DNA from: Limnoperna fortunei
Taxonomy: Eukaryota; Mollusca; Bivalvia; Mytilida; Modiolidae
Direction of reading: 5' to 3'
Assembly (NCBI GenBank): GCA_944474755.1
Contig: OX104116.1
Coordinates: forward strand, 8,931,547 to 8,995,546
Length of the DNA: 64,000 nt
This document shows, piece after piece, positions 12,510-21,657 of the stretch. Every line of letters begins with the position of its first letter. Positions within the stretch are counted from its first letter, which is position 1. Made by a program: the position numbers and the translations under genes. The notes under the pieces are model-generated. The model searched no databases and was not told the origin of the DNA. It saw only the letters and a program-made list of their open reading frames with translations.

Positions 12510-15189
12510 GTAAGTTTAAACACTGGAACTTTGCTGCCTTACTTATAATAAAAATTAGGATTTTAAATAAGAGAAACAAAATTTTTAACTAACAATGAAG
12601 TTGAGTCAGTTAGAAATATTTGATAGAAAAACTGTCAAATTGTTTTATAATAAAACGACAAAATATTTTTTATTTGAAAAGACAAGAAAAGAGCATTTTT
12701 GGTCGTGCAATATTTACGCATAATATAATGGTAATAAGAAGTCACAAATATTGCATTCGATAACATGTCATTTAACAGATTAGATTACTAAATATCTTTG
12801 TTGGTGATTATAATCATAATGATATCTGACATTCTGCATTTAGATACTAATAAGTCAGGTGTATTATTAGCCACCTCGATATCTATAATACTGTAACAAA
12901 TAACAGCAGTAGTTAAGTAATTAGATGATTTTCGTGTAAGGTCTTGTTATAATCTGTCTTAAAGTTAAAAAATCTGTCACAAAATACAAAATTATTAGTA
13001 ATTTGTATTAAATCTTCACGTTATTAATTTAATCGTTTGATTTTTGTTTAGTTTATAAATCTTCTCAGTATATAAACAGATCTAATATAAAATTAGTTAT
13101 TGTTTTTGCTGTATTAACGCATGCTACAATGTTCAACATTAAGAATTTACAATATATGTTTATAGAAAGAACAGACTGGTTTATCTTTTATGGTAATAAT
13201 GAGAAGCAGCATCTCTGCTCCACCGTGCACGAATGATTTTGGGCAACTAATTACCAATGTTAATGATTTAAATGTAAGTAGTTAAACAAATAAAGTGTGT
13301 GCGACAAAATGAATTGCCCTTCAAAGTTACATCAGTTTGAACAGTGCAACTTTTGGAGGAATGTTTATTATTTTTCATCAAAGTGCAAAAATGGAAGACA
13401 CACGATGTGTCATAAATTGCACTATGGCTCACTAACGAAGGGACAAAAAGAAGCAATTTATACCAATTTATTTAAACAACAAACAATTACAGACACACAG
13501 TGAGTCGTGAATTGTACCAGGGCTCACAATCCGAAGGACAAACAAAAACAATTTATAAGCGAAATAGGTGTGGTGTGGTTTAAGTGTGTCAAACTTAACG
13601 TGTCTCTTTAAAATATGTGTCGGGTAGATATAAGTATACCTTGGGGTAACCTTATTCTAAATTTTGCGTGATACTAAGCACGTCACGCAATAAAGGAAGC
13701 TTTTGAGTAATGTGTTAATTGTCAATTTGCATAAACAACCATAGATTGGCTAGTATGGAATATAGCTTCTGTCAACGAATAATGGAGTTAATGAAAAGAA
13801 AAATGAAATAATAATAATTGTTCATATATTTTAGTTTGTAACAGTCTATTGTTAATTTTAAGAAAAGCTTTTAGAAAAACTTATATATTGCTAAGTTGAT
13901 CCGATTTGAAACTTCTTATGGTATATTAAAGGTATTAAAAATTCAACACATATACTACGGTTTAGTGACGTCACCTATAACAGTTTAGAAAAGTGAAATT
14001 AATAAGAAGGACTGGTCTAGTTTTTGTTGTTTTAAATAGTGAGCGAGATCAATAGAAAAAAATCTTTTAGGAGTTGTAAACAATTGATAACAATTCTTGT
14101 GTCATAAAATGGACACAAATACAAAGTGTTTAGTGTTTTCCATCATTTTTGCATATAATATGCTGTCAACAATATGGAAGCATACATATCGCTATGGTTT
14201 CAATATTCCATCCGCCATCTTATACGGTATACATATCTCAGTTGCGCTTACTTTGTTGAAAAAAATGATTTGGTTACTTTTTATGCAACATTACGCTTAA
14301 TATATCTTCTCCTGTGCATTAATTTTATGACAGACATCATAAGCTCATTTGTGGTCGAGGAAACGTCTACTCTGTTTTTGACAGTGTGCTGGGTTTTTGG
14401 GGATTAGTTTTGTTGTTTGTTGTTGTTTTTTCTTTTTGGATTGTAGGCCCAATGGTGCATGTCTTGTCTAAGACATAACGTATTTTAACACATGCATACA
14501 ATTTTGTTTAAAAACTATTGTTTGTATTTTATGCTTTCATCAAATTTTATTTAACTTTTCTTGAAAGTAAATATATAAGAGTACCCAATCATGCTTTCCT
14601 TTCATCTTTCAATGATTTCTGATCTCCATAGCCCTTTGCGGGATTTTTGCAATGTCATCTGGTGTTGGACTCGTTATTTTTTACGAAAATAAAGGAGTTG
14701 CTATTTTTGTATGACGATTAATTAAGTCTGAATTTTGTGACATTTGAGTGATGTAGACTCAGACTCATTACTGCCATTTGTGATCTTGCATGTTTATATT
14801 ATTAAGTTTCAAAATTTTGTTTGGTTTTACAGATACACGAAAGGTTAAGAAATTATTATCGGATACTTCGTACAGTCGTTTCCGTTTTGTCATCAATAGA
14901 TCAAGAGGATCGAGCAATTCACAGCGATGCACGTAAATTTAGTGGCATTCTAAGAAACGCTGAACAGTTGTTGTGCGAAGTGTATACTGGGATAGGATTG
15001 ACCGGAAGTTTTATTCCAATTATAACTATGCCGACACCTGCTACTCTTTGTGTCTGTGAATCAATACTTCAGATACACTTACGTAATGCAATCCTAATAT
15101 ACAGGATTTATACCATTGTAACACAATTAGGGAACGAGTTCAATAGTTTGTATAGAGAGGAAATGTTGACAAGATTTTTAATTGCATAA
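12319..15189 (+). CDS. Helical, cytokine-like gene B (three exons visible)
   Basis: Exons 12319-12509, 13166-13273 and 14833-15189 join in frame (phases 2/0, 0/0, 0/stop) with good GT-AG borders (tcctttag/gtaagt, ttatag/gtaagt, ttttacag). The joined protein has an N-terminal part with two Cys and several His, then a helix (YLNNTLAECYDKAVMITRHA...), a loop, a helix beginning ERLRNYYRIL, the AEQLLCEVYTGI block, a Pro-rich loop and a last helix. Order and spacing resemble CNTF/CLCF1-type four-helix cytokines: long A-B loop, B helix with an R-L..N..YR pattern, and a final exon holding helices B to D. That match is by pattern only. It is the paralogue of gene A. The first exon is missing. Another all-helical family is possible. 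Confidence 0.6.
13166..13273 (+). CDS. Gene B exon (A-B loop region)
   Basis: The 36-codon exon is phase 0 at both ends, with acceptor tttatag and donor AAT|gtaagt. The peptide KEQTGLSF...NVNDLN matches the decayed gene A exon at 220-312. It is too short to stand out as an open frame and was found by border and homology reading. Confidence 0.6.
13403..13558 (+). repeat. Diverged direct duplication, ~57 bp
   Basis: The pattern 'gtcataaattgcactatggctcac...gaagggacaaa...caatttata' recurs about 99 bp later as 'gtcgtgaattgtaccagggctcac...gaaggacaaa...caatttata'. It lies in the gene B intron between 13273 and 14833. Confidence 0.5.
14833..15189 (+). CDS. Gene B last exon (helices B-D)
   Basis: A polypyrimidine acceptor ends at 14832. 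The exon runs from IHERLRNYYRILR to FLIA and TAA at 15187-15189. The AEQLLCEVYTGI and LC...RNAILIYRI blocks align with gene A. Confidence 0.65.
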   Translation: MHERLRNYYRILRTVVSVLSSIDQEDRAIHSDARKFSGILRNAEQLLCEVYTGIGLTGSFIPIITMPTPATLCVCESILQIHLRNAILIYRIYTIVTQLGNEFNSLYREEMLTRFLIA

Positions 15190-15365
15190 TGTTTTTAAAT
15201 TAAAAACATGGTTTTACATGTACCAGCAAAAACAGCAAATTTGATGTTATTTACTACAATCATTTATTTACATGTACATACTACTGTTAGTTCCAGTTGA
15301 ATGATAAAAATGGAATATACAAGCAGTAACTCACACCATCACATAAAACTTGTTAAAAATCATCA

Positions 15366-15752
15366 CTTTTCATCACTTATCAACAATACTGCTGGGTCCA
15401 TACTGTGAGGAGTTCACAGTGCACGGCCCACAGAGCTGCCCAGTGCTTCCTTACGTGGCGGATAGTTGAAGCCCACTAGTGGGGGGGGGGGGTTGTCAGG
15501 TCATAATACGGAAAGCATGACTGCGGACTGTATTGGCTAACGTATTTTGAGAGGGTCATCCTCCTTGCAACTTAAAGACGCCTTTTGTAGATGACAACAA
15601 CAGTAGACTCGTTGTAAGGAACAATTTGTTTGTTCCTACTTCTCCAGTGCCACTCATTGTTCTCGTCTTTGAATGTAGCTGAAATACTGCTTGCTGCACG
15701 TAAAGCAAACATCCAATCAATCTATCAACCATATCGTGCTAGTTTTTAGAAT
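15366..15752 (-). repeat. ~380 bp interspersed repeat, copy 1 (reverse)
   Basis: Its reverse complement matches 16355-16725 through 'tgctttacgt-cagc-agcagtatttcagct', 'gactgccactgg'-like and 'tatgacctgacaaccc' to 'ctgggc-gctctgtggg'. It contains a 13-14 bp G run near 15480. A third, more diverged copy is at 44555-44835. Confidence 0.75.
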
Positions 15753-16295
15753 GTCTTTTTCCGCTGAAGTAACAAGGAGTAACTTTTAACATGTTGTTTT
15801 ATGATCAATCTGTATCAGTAAATGTATAACTATAAGGGTTTTGTTTAATGATTTAAATAACATACAAATCGATTATCAGAGAGTAATAGTAAGATCCACA
15901 TGATCCGATGGGGAAACGATAAATTATTTAAAAACTGAAACGGGTATTTACCATCATTTGAGAGACTATCAGATAATTTTTTATTATAGGAGGTGGTGAA
16001 CAAAATTAATAGGTGGTCGGTCGAGACTATGGTTAAACGGTTAAAGGGTAACCAGATTGTTGATAATAACAAGAATTAATTACCCATTAGCGCTCAATAA
16101 ACGTCTATTTTCATATATCTAATGTTACTGAACACATTTGTAACCTAAACGATACGTATGGCGTTGCTCCAGCTGATAAGGCCCTTGATAACATCGTCTT
16201 GTATGCAAGACTCGCTATATAATCAGATTGATGAAGGAACTAGGCTATGTGTTGATTGCTTATTGATTGTTTATTCGGTAATCGTAGTACTTACA

Positions 16296-16297
<2 letters not shown>

Positions 16298-16355
<58 letters not shown>
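16298..16355 (+). repeat. (GATT)n microsatellite
   Basis: About 14 uninterrupted units of GATT sit directly at the head of the repeat copy at 16355. In this family the end carries a diverged 'gattgattgat' tail. Confidence 0.95.
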
Positions 16356-16358
<3 letters not shown>

Positions 16359-16725
16359 TCTGCTTTACGTCCAGCGAGCAGTATTTCAGCTATATTCAGG
16401 ACGGGAACAAGTTAACAAACAATAAATCAACGGAATTGGGATGGGTCACAGGGAATACAATTTTGACTGCCACTGGAAAAGTATGGAGTTTTGGTTGTCG
16501 GCGGAAAATTTAGCCTTTTGTAGCGGCTACAATGAGCCTACTCTTTTTAGAAATCTACAAAAGGAAATCTATCGTGCAAGGAGCGTGGCACTCTCCAAAC
16601 ACGTTACCTACTACGGCCCGCGGTCAGGCTTTCCGTATTATGACCTGACAACCCACAACGAGAGGGTCTCCCCTATCTGCCACCCGGGGACGCGCTGGGC
16701 TGCTCTGTGGGACATTGTCTGAAAG
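16355..16725 (+). repeat. ~380 bp interspersed repeat, copy 2 (forward)
   Basis: This is the forward copy of the family at 15366-15752, forming an inverted pair 0.6 kb apart. A 93-codon open frame (16441-16722) lies wholly in the repeat and has no recognisable domain, so I do not call it a gene. The start (tttacgtccagc-agcagtatttcagctata) is the complement of the 3' module found at the tail of the SINEs. Confidence 0.7.
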
Positions 16726-16729
16726 AAGG

Positions 16730-17370
16730 AGATCCTTGACCATCATAAATCATTACTTAGTATATTAACAAGGGATAGTGAAATAAGATCTTATCCATCT
16801 CTTTATTGAAACGAAACATCTCGATATGAGCAACGCTATAGAGCAGCTTCGAGTCAGCAAAGCGGTCTACTTAACATGTTTGTAAAAAAATATCGTCTTT
16901 CTAATAACTGTTCAAATGGGCTTCTGACATACCACGACACAAACTTTACTAGACTATTATAAATAAGATGTCGATACGGAAACATTCAAAAGATTTTCAG
17001 TGTTCTTGACAGTTTGGTAACACGTGAATACGTTTTAATCCTTTATTGTCTATATTTCTGTTCCTTATATTCCAAAGACTAAACATGTGAGGAGAATCAT
17101 GTGTCATTGTTGCGTTAAAAACGTGGAAAGCTCAGGTACAAGTATTTAATTACATGTATATGTAAGTTTCTAAAGGAAATATACTATACACGATATATCT
17201 CAATGCTTGATTTTATTTATAAACATCATTGTTGTCGTGTATCACGTGTATGTTGTCCATGTTTTTCAACAAACCGTTAGCATACCAAATAGATGCATTT
17301 CATGTTTTATCTCTACTCCCCACATTATTTGTACCAGACAGATTTTATAGCTATTCTTCCGTAAATGGCC
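16730..17370. other. Intergenic sequence, nothing recognised
   Basis: No supported gene, RNA or repeat array is visible. Confidence 0.35.
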
Positions 17371-17374
17371 GATT

Positions 17375-17530
17375 TCTAGTACAGATGACCCAGTACAGAT
17401 GAGCTCACGCGCACACATCTGTACTTGCTGAGTCATCCAATCAATACGCCAGAAACAAGAACGTTGTTATGGAAGCATAACAACGTTCTTCTATGACGTT
17501 CATTATTTCGGCGTTCTGATTGGACGTCAG
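17375..17530. repeat. Foldback sequence with 15 bp perfect palindrome
   Basis: AAGAACGTTGTTATG (17457-17471) and its exact complement (17476-17490) are separated by GAAG. The outer arms 'ccaatcaatacgccagaa' and 'ttcggcgttctgattgg' extend the foldback imperfectly. The structure is MITE-like and has no coding content. Confidence 0.75.
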
Positions 17531-17545
17531 AGACATATAGGATCT

Positions 17546-17693
17546 AACACCGGTGGGAGGGCAAGACGGGAAAATCTCAGACACCCAAGTGAAAAGATTT
17601 CTTGTCTCCAACGAGGCTCTGTCGAGTTGGAGACCAAAAGAAATCTTTCACGCGGGTGTCTGAGATTTTCCCGTCTTGTCCAACCACCGGTGT
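17546..17693. repeat. Long hairpin, copy 1
   Basis: The left arm (caccggtg...caagacgggaaaatctcagacaccc...gatttct...gtctccaac) is complementary to the right arm (gttggagac...agaaatc...gggtgtctgagattttcccgtcttg...caccggtg). The stem is about 70 bp with a short loop near 17612-17620. It is repeated at 18226-18373. Confidence 0.9.
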
Positions 17694-17736
17694 TTGATTC
17701 TATTTCTCACTAATTCGTTAAAAAAATCCGGTTCTG

Positions 17737-17861
17737 GAGTCGATTTCACAAAAATTCGTAAGTGTAAAATCTATCGTAAGTGTTGGAAGATCAAAAGGAA
17801 ATGAACTGTGACGTCAGCACTTACGATGTATTTTACACTTACGACTTTTTGTGAAAAGCAC
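17737..17861. mobile_element. 125 bp MITE, copy 2, with 5 bp target duplication
   Basis: The element begins 'gagtcgatttcac' and ends with the complementary 'gtgaaaagcac', with arms of about 55 bp. It is flanked by TTCTG (17732-17736) and TTCTG (17862-17866). The other copy of the segmental duplication has the uninterrupted site 'ccggttctgttctattg', which defines both the element ends and the target duplication. Confidence 0.9.
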
Positions 17862-18142
17862 TTCTGTTCTATTGAAAAATGGCAACAAATAGAGTTATCT
17901 ACCCTGAACGTAGTCTCCAGTGTACACTTGTTGCGTCACCGTGTGTGTATTGATGTTTACCGCTGTCATATTGTGGCATAAATTGGGTCATGGAAGCTCA
18001 GATATGTTGTTTTCATGTGAATATTTAAAAAGGCATAGTAAACTAACACAACTAAAGCAAATATTTTAGAATTTTTATTGCTGAACCGACAGTTGACGTC
18101 ACAATACATTTTTACGGGAAAAGGAGCGTGAAATGTCTTATC

Positions 18143-18213
18143 TCACCCACGGGTTGAGACAAGGATATCTCAACAGGCTAAAAATAGGTACTACGCTGTC
18201 TCATTAGTGAGAA
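18143..18213 (+). repeat. ~70 bp segment shared with 18996-19064
   Basis: 'ccacgggttgagacaaggatatctcaac', then 'ggctaaaaataggtactacgctgtctcattagtgagaaata', recurs almost unchanged 850 bp downstream. Here it joins the two copies of the larger duplication. Confidence 0.85.
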
Positions 18214-18668
18214 ATATAGGATCTAACACCGGTGGGAGGGCAAGACGGGAAAATCTCAGACACCCAAGTGAAAAGATTTCTGGTCTCCAACGAGGCTCTG
18301 CCGAGTTGGAGACCAAAAGAAATCTTTCACGCGGGTGTCTGAGATTTTCCCGTCTTGTCCAACCACCGGTGTTTGATTCTATTTCTCACTAATTCGTTAA
18401 AAAAATCCGGTTCTGTTCTATTGAACGTAGTCTCCAGTGTACACTTGTTGCGTCACCGTGTGTGTATTGATGTTTACCGCTGTCATATTGTGGCATAAAT
18501 TGGGTCATGGAAGCTCAGATATGTTGTTTTCATGTGAATATTTAAAAAGGCATAGTAAACTAACACAACTAAAGCAAATATTTTAGAATTTGTATTGCTG
18601 AACCGACAGTTGACGTCACAATACATTTTTACGGGAAAAGGAGCGTGAAATGTCTTATCTCGCCCACG
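18214..18668. repeat. Segmental duplication, copy 2 (empty MITE site)
   Basis: This is the second copy of 17535-18140. It lacks the MITE and also a 31 bp block between two GA dinucleotides ('ctattGA' ... 'ctGAacgtag'). The hairpin at 18226-18373 is intact. Confidence 0.9.
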
Positions 18669-18995
18669 GTTCAATCTCCACGCAAAGGATTCTGGGTATC
18701 ATACGTCAACCACAATCACCTCTGCCATACCATTGGTTGACATTGTGAGAGATATCTCTCATGGCAGATATGCTTCGCATACACAACGCGGTAATTGCAA
18801 TAGTAAACTGTATCAAATGTGTATAGATAGACTATATAAAAATGAAAAAGAGCTCGGGTATTATTTTACAAACTTCATTCTTTGTCTATAAACGTTACAA
18901 GCAGACGACAAATGTAGTCCCGCAGTAAATGGAGAATGACGTGTGGCAGAGGTTATATCTGGGAACCAGTTATGTTCTCTGTGCCGGAGAGTGCC

Positions 18996-19064
18996 ACGGG
19001 TTGAGACAAGGATATCTCAACCGGCTAAAAATAGGTACTACGCTGTCTCATTAGTGAGAAATAA
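18996..19064 (+). repeat. ~70 bp segment, second copy
   Basis: This is the partner of 18143-18213. An open frame of 116 codons (18943-19293) crosses it but shows no recognisable domain and is probably incidental. Confidence 0.8.
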
Positions 19065-19299
19065 AATTTCTGTCACTCGTGAAAGATCACCCGGTCTTTC
19101 CCGAAAACGTATGAAAGAAGCTATTAATCTTTTACAAGGCTACAAGCTTTACTGTGTTCATATTGTGTCTTATAAAAAAACACGTCGTGTGACTTGGGGG
19201 ATACCATTTACCACTATACATGTACTCTTTCTAACTGCCATAGCTGATAATCGGATACCTGGAACATTTTATGATGTCACTACCAGGTTTTGACGCCTT

Positions 19300-19949
19300 G
19301 AATTCAAGTCACACAGACGAATTCTATGGTGACATACCGTTTAGCTACATTATCACATATCTAACAGTGATGTTGACGTTTTTGCCCATGCAATACAACT
19401 GGAAAGTTGTAATCCGGTATCAGCTTTGATTGCAGTAATAAAGACGACGGTCTGATATCGATGACGTTCCATCGACGACAGCCCGTCGACAATTAGTAAC
19501 GTCATTGATATCAACGTATCGTCAAAAGTAACGTCATATATATCAGTGTGACGTCTATGGTGACGTCGCGGGTCAAAGAAGGTGGTTGTGGCCATAAATT
19601 TATAATTTGGTTTATAAATGAATGTTTATAAATAGGCGAAGCTCAAAGGCTTGATGTGAGAGTCTCAGGCTGATACATGTGATACTCTGGCCGATATGGA
19701 AAATGTAATGTAATAATCTATAATTATTGCAGCTACATACCGTTGGTACATATAATTATTCTTAAAAACGTGTATTTATTCAATTTTTAATAATGAAATT
19801 GATTTGAAAAATACATGTTTTTTTAAAGAAGATCTATTGTGTAGCATTTTATTCATTAATGTTGTTTTAAAAATTCTTTCTGTCTTTTATGTGTTTTAAC
19901 CTTCTTTTGTTTGTGACAACTGACTTTTAGTTATAATTCCATATGATGT
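19300..19949. other. Intergenic sequence with a cluster of TGACG motifs
   Basis: Between about 19370 and 19575 there are many TGACGT/ACGTCA-type words (for example 'gtaacgtcat', 'tgtgacgtc', 'ggtgacgtcgcg'). They could be CRE-like sites or the remains of a short degenerate repeat. No gene is supported. Confidence 0.35.
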
Positions 19950-19957
19950 AACCTTAG

Positions 19958-20753
19958 GAATGCCAGACAACTCGGTCCGGAACAACTCGGCCCGTTATTC
20001 GAGACAAACCGACCCGGTTTATAGGACAACTCGGACCGCAGTAAGACAAGTCGGCCCGATAGAGGAAATAATTGAAATAATTAAATATGATAATAAAAAA
20101 ATTACTATGATCATACTACGGAAAAAATATTTTAACTGCATGATATTTTGAATATTTGAACATGAATAGTCATTCGAGTTCGTCAAGAGTCCTATGTTAT
20201 CTCTGTGACAAGTTCTTTCACAGGACATGACCTCGTATGACCCAGAAAGATTACCGAGAACAGAAGGAACTTAACCGACGGTTTACCTTCCTCTGCTCAA
20301 CCTGCACCACCCTTATCCCATGCCCAGCTGCCGAGAGTACCAAACTCTCCGAGACCGCTGAACAGACCATTCCATACAAAGCTCTAACTATTCCATTCTC
20401 AGACAACTACATGGGTCCAATCAGTGCTATCTACTTTTCTATGTCATATATCTCGTCTGAATATTATTGTTACTGTTAACTGTTAATGTAATAAATGCAA
20501 TGAAGGGTATTAATAAAACTTATCGTTTTTATTTACTGAAACAGCTGCATTTTTTTTTTAAAACAAAAAAGACGCTGACCCACAAAAAATTCAAGATTTA
20601 TTGGTAAAATCAGATGAAAATTCAAATAAAACTTCACATATGCTTGATGGTCTGAGTTGTCCTCTATCGAGTCGACTTGTCTTATTGCGATGCGAGTTGT
20701 CTTATAAACCGGGCCGACTTGTCTCGAATATCTGGCCGAGTTGTCTGGCTACC
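19958..20753. mobile_element. 796 bp TIR element with 8 bp target duplication
   Basis: The flanks are AACCTTAG at 19950-19957 and at 20754-20761. The ends are inverted repeats of about 100 bp: GAATGCCAGACAACTCGG at the left and the complement of GGTAGCCAGACAACTCGG at the right. The arms contain short tandem sub-repeats built on 'gacaactcgg-ccg'. The interior has an 80-codon open frame (20237-20479) with no transposase motif, so the element is non-autonomous. An 8 bp duplication is typical of hAT (also P and Merlin) elements. Confidence 0.9.
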
Positions 20754-20892
20754 AACCTTAGACTCATTTGTGTTTTCAAATGTAATAGTATGTTGCTTAG
20801 GTATGTTTCATGTATGTATATGTAGTATGTCATTAATGCTTGTCTACGTACTGTATATCAGTTGAAAAGCTCGTGAGAGATTATGTTCTTTG

Positions 20893-21040
20893 TTTGAAAT
20901 AATTCACGGAGACTGTGGTTTATCATTGTTTTACCATGGGGTGACCATTTATGTCGTATTATTTTATCCCGAGCGATAGATAAATCATTTTTTTACCACA
21001 GTTGTGGTCTCAAAGCCTTTAAAGCACGTCATATTAGAAT
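20893..21040. repeat. Palindromic MITE-like repeat, deletion derivative
   Basis: It has the first arm 'ttcacggagactgtggtttatcattgttttacca' through 'ttatcccgagcgatag'. It is then fused directly to the far end of the element ('ataaatca...ccacagttgtggtctcaaagcc'), so the centre is missing. It lies head to tail with the complete copy that follows. Confidence 0.8.
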
Positions 21041-21045
21041 TAAGA

Positions 21046-21495
21046 AATAATTCATGGAGGCTGTGGTTTATCATTGTTTTACCACGTGGTGACCGTTTAT
21101 GTCGTATTATTTTATCCCGAGCGATAGCGAGGGATAAAATAACGACATAAATGGTCATCCCGTAGAAAAACAATGATAAATCACAGCCTCCGTGAATTAT
21201 TTCTATTCTAATAAGACAATTAGAGTACATTTATAATATTTTCGTACCTATAAAAAACATCATTTCCGCCATAAACTGGCAGTTCCGTCAATGTAACACA
21301 CAATATATTGCAACGGATAATTATAGCGCGTGTCGCTATTTATAAGATTTATACGTCATATGCAATAGCTTTCCGGTTTTGTATTTGGAACAGCCATTTA
21401 AAACACGCCCTTCTCAGCGCGTGTTGGTCATAGATAAATCATTTTTTTACCACAGTTGTGGTCTCAAAGCCTTTAAAGCATGTCATATTAGAATA
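21046..21495. mobile_element. Palindromic MITE-like repeat, complete copy
   Basis: The first 150 bp is an almost perfect palindrome: 'ttcatggaggctgtggtttatcattg' pairs with 'caatgataaatcacagcctccgtgaa', and 'cgacataaatggtca' sits in the second arm. A 300 bp tail ends 'gtctcaaagcctttaaagcatgtcatatta'. The same family occurs at 993-1402. Confidence 0.8.
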
Positions 21496-21657
21496 TTGTA
21501 TCGACTTTAAATAAAACTTTTTTTTCTTAGATTGTCTTTTCATTTATTTGAACGAACTAGAAAGTTTAATAAAGGTAAATTACTTTTTTTCAGCCGACTA
21601 TTACAGTCGCGATTTAGTTTCTTATATAAAAATCTAAAATAATAGCTGAACATCAAA

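Larger units (their letters stand above)
17535..18140. repeat. Segmental duplication, copy 1 (contains MITE)
   Basis: The segment starting 'ataggatctaacaccggtggg' and ending near 'gtgaaatgtcttatctc' is repeated at 18214-18668 with very few changes. Copy 1 carries an inserted 125 bp MITE plus 31 bp missing from copy 2. Confidence 0.9.

Noticed and set aside
16441..16722. 93-codon open frame
   Set aside because: It lies entirely within an interspersed repeat whose other copies are not open.
18943..19293. 116-codon open frame
   Set aside because: It crosses a duplicated segment, has no recognisable domain and no splice or promoter evidence.
20237..20479. 80-codon frame inside the 796 bp TIR element as a transposase
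   Set aside because: It is too short and has no DDE, zinc-finger or dimerisation motif.
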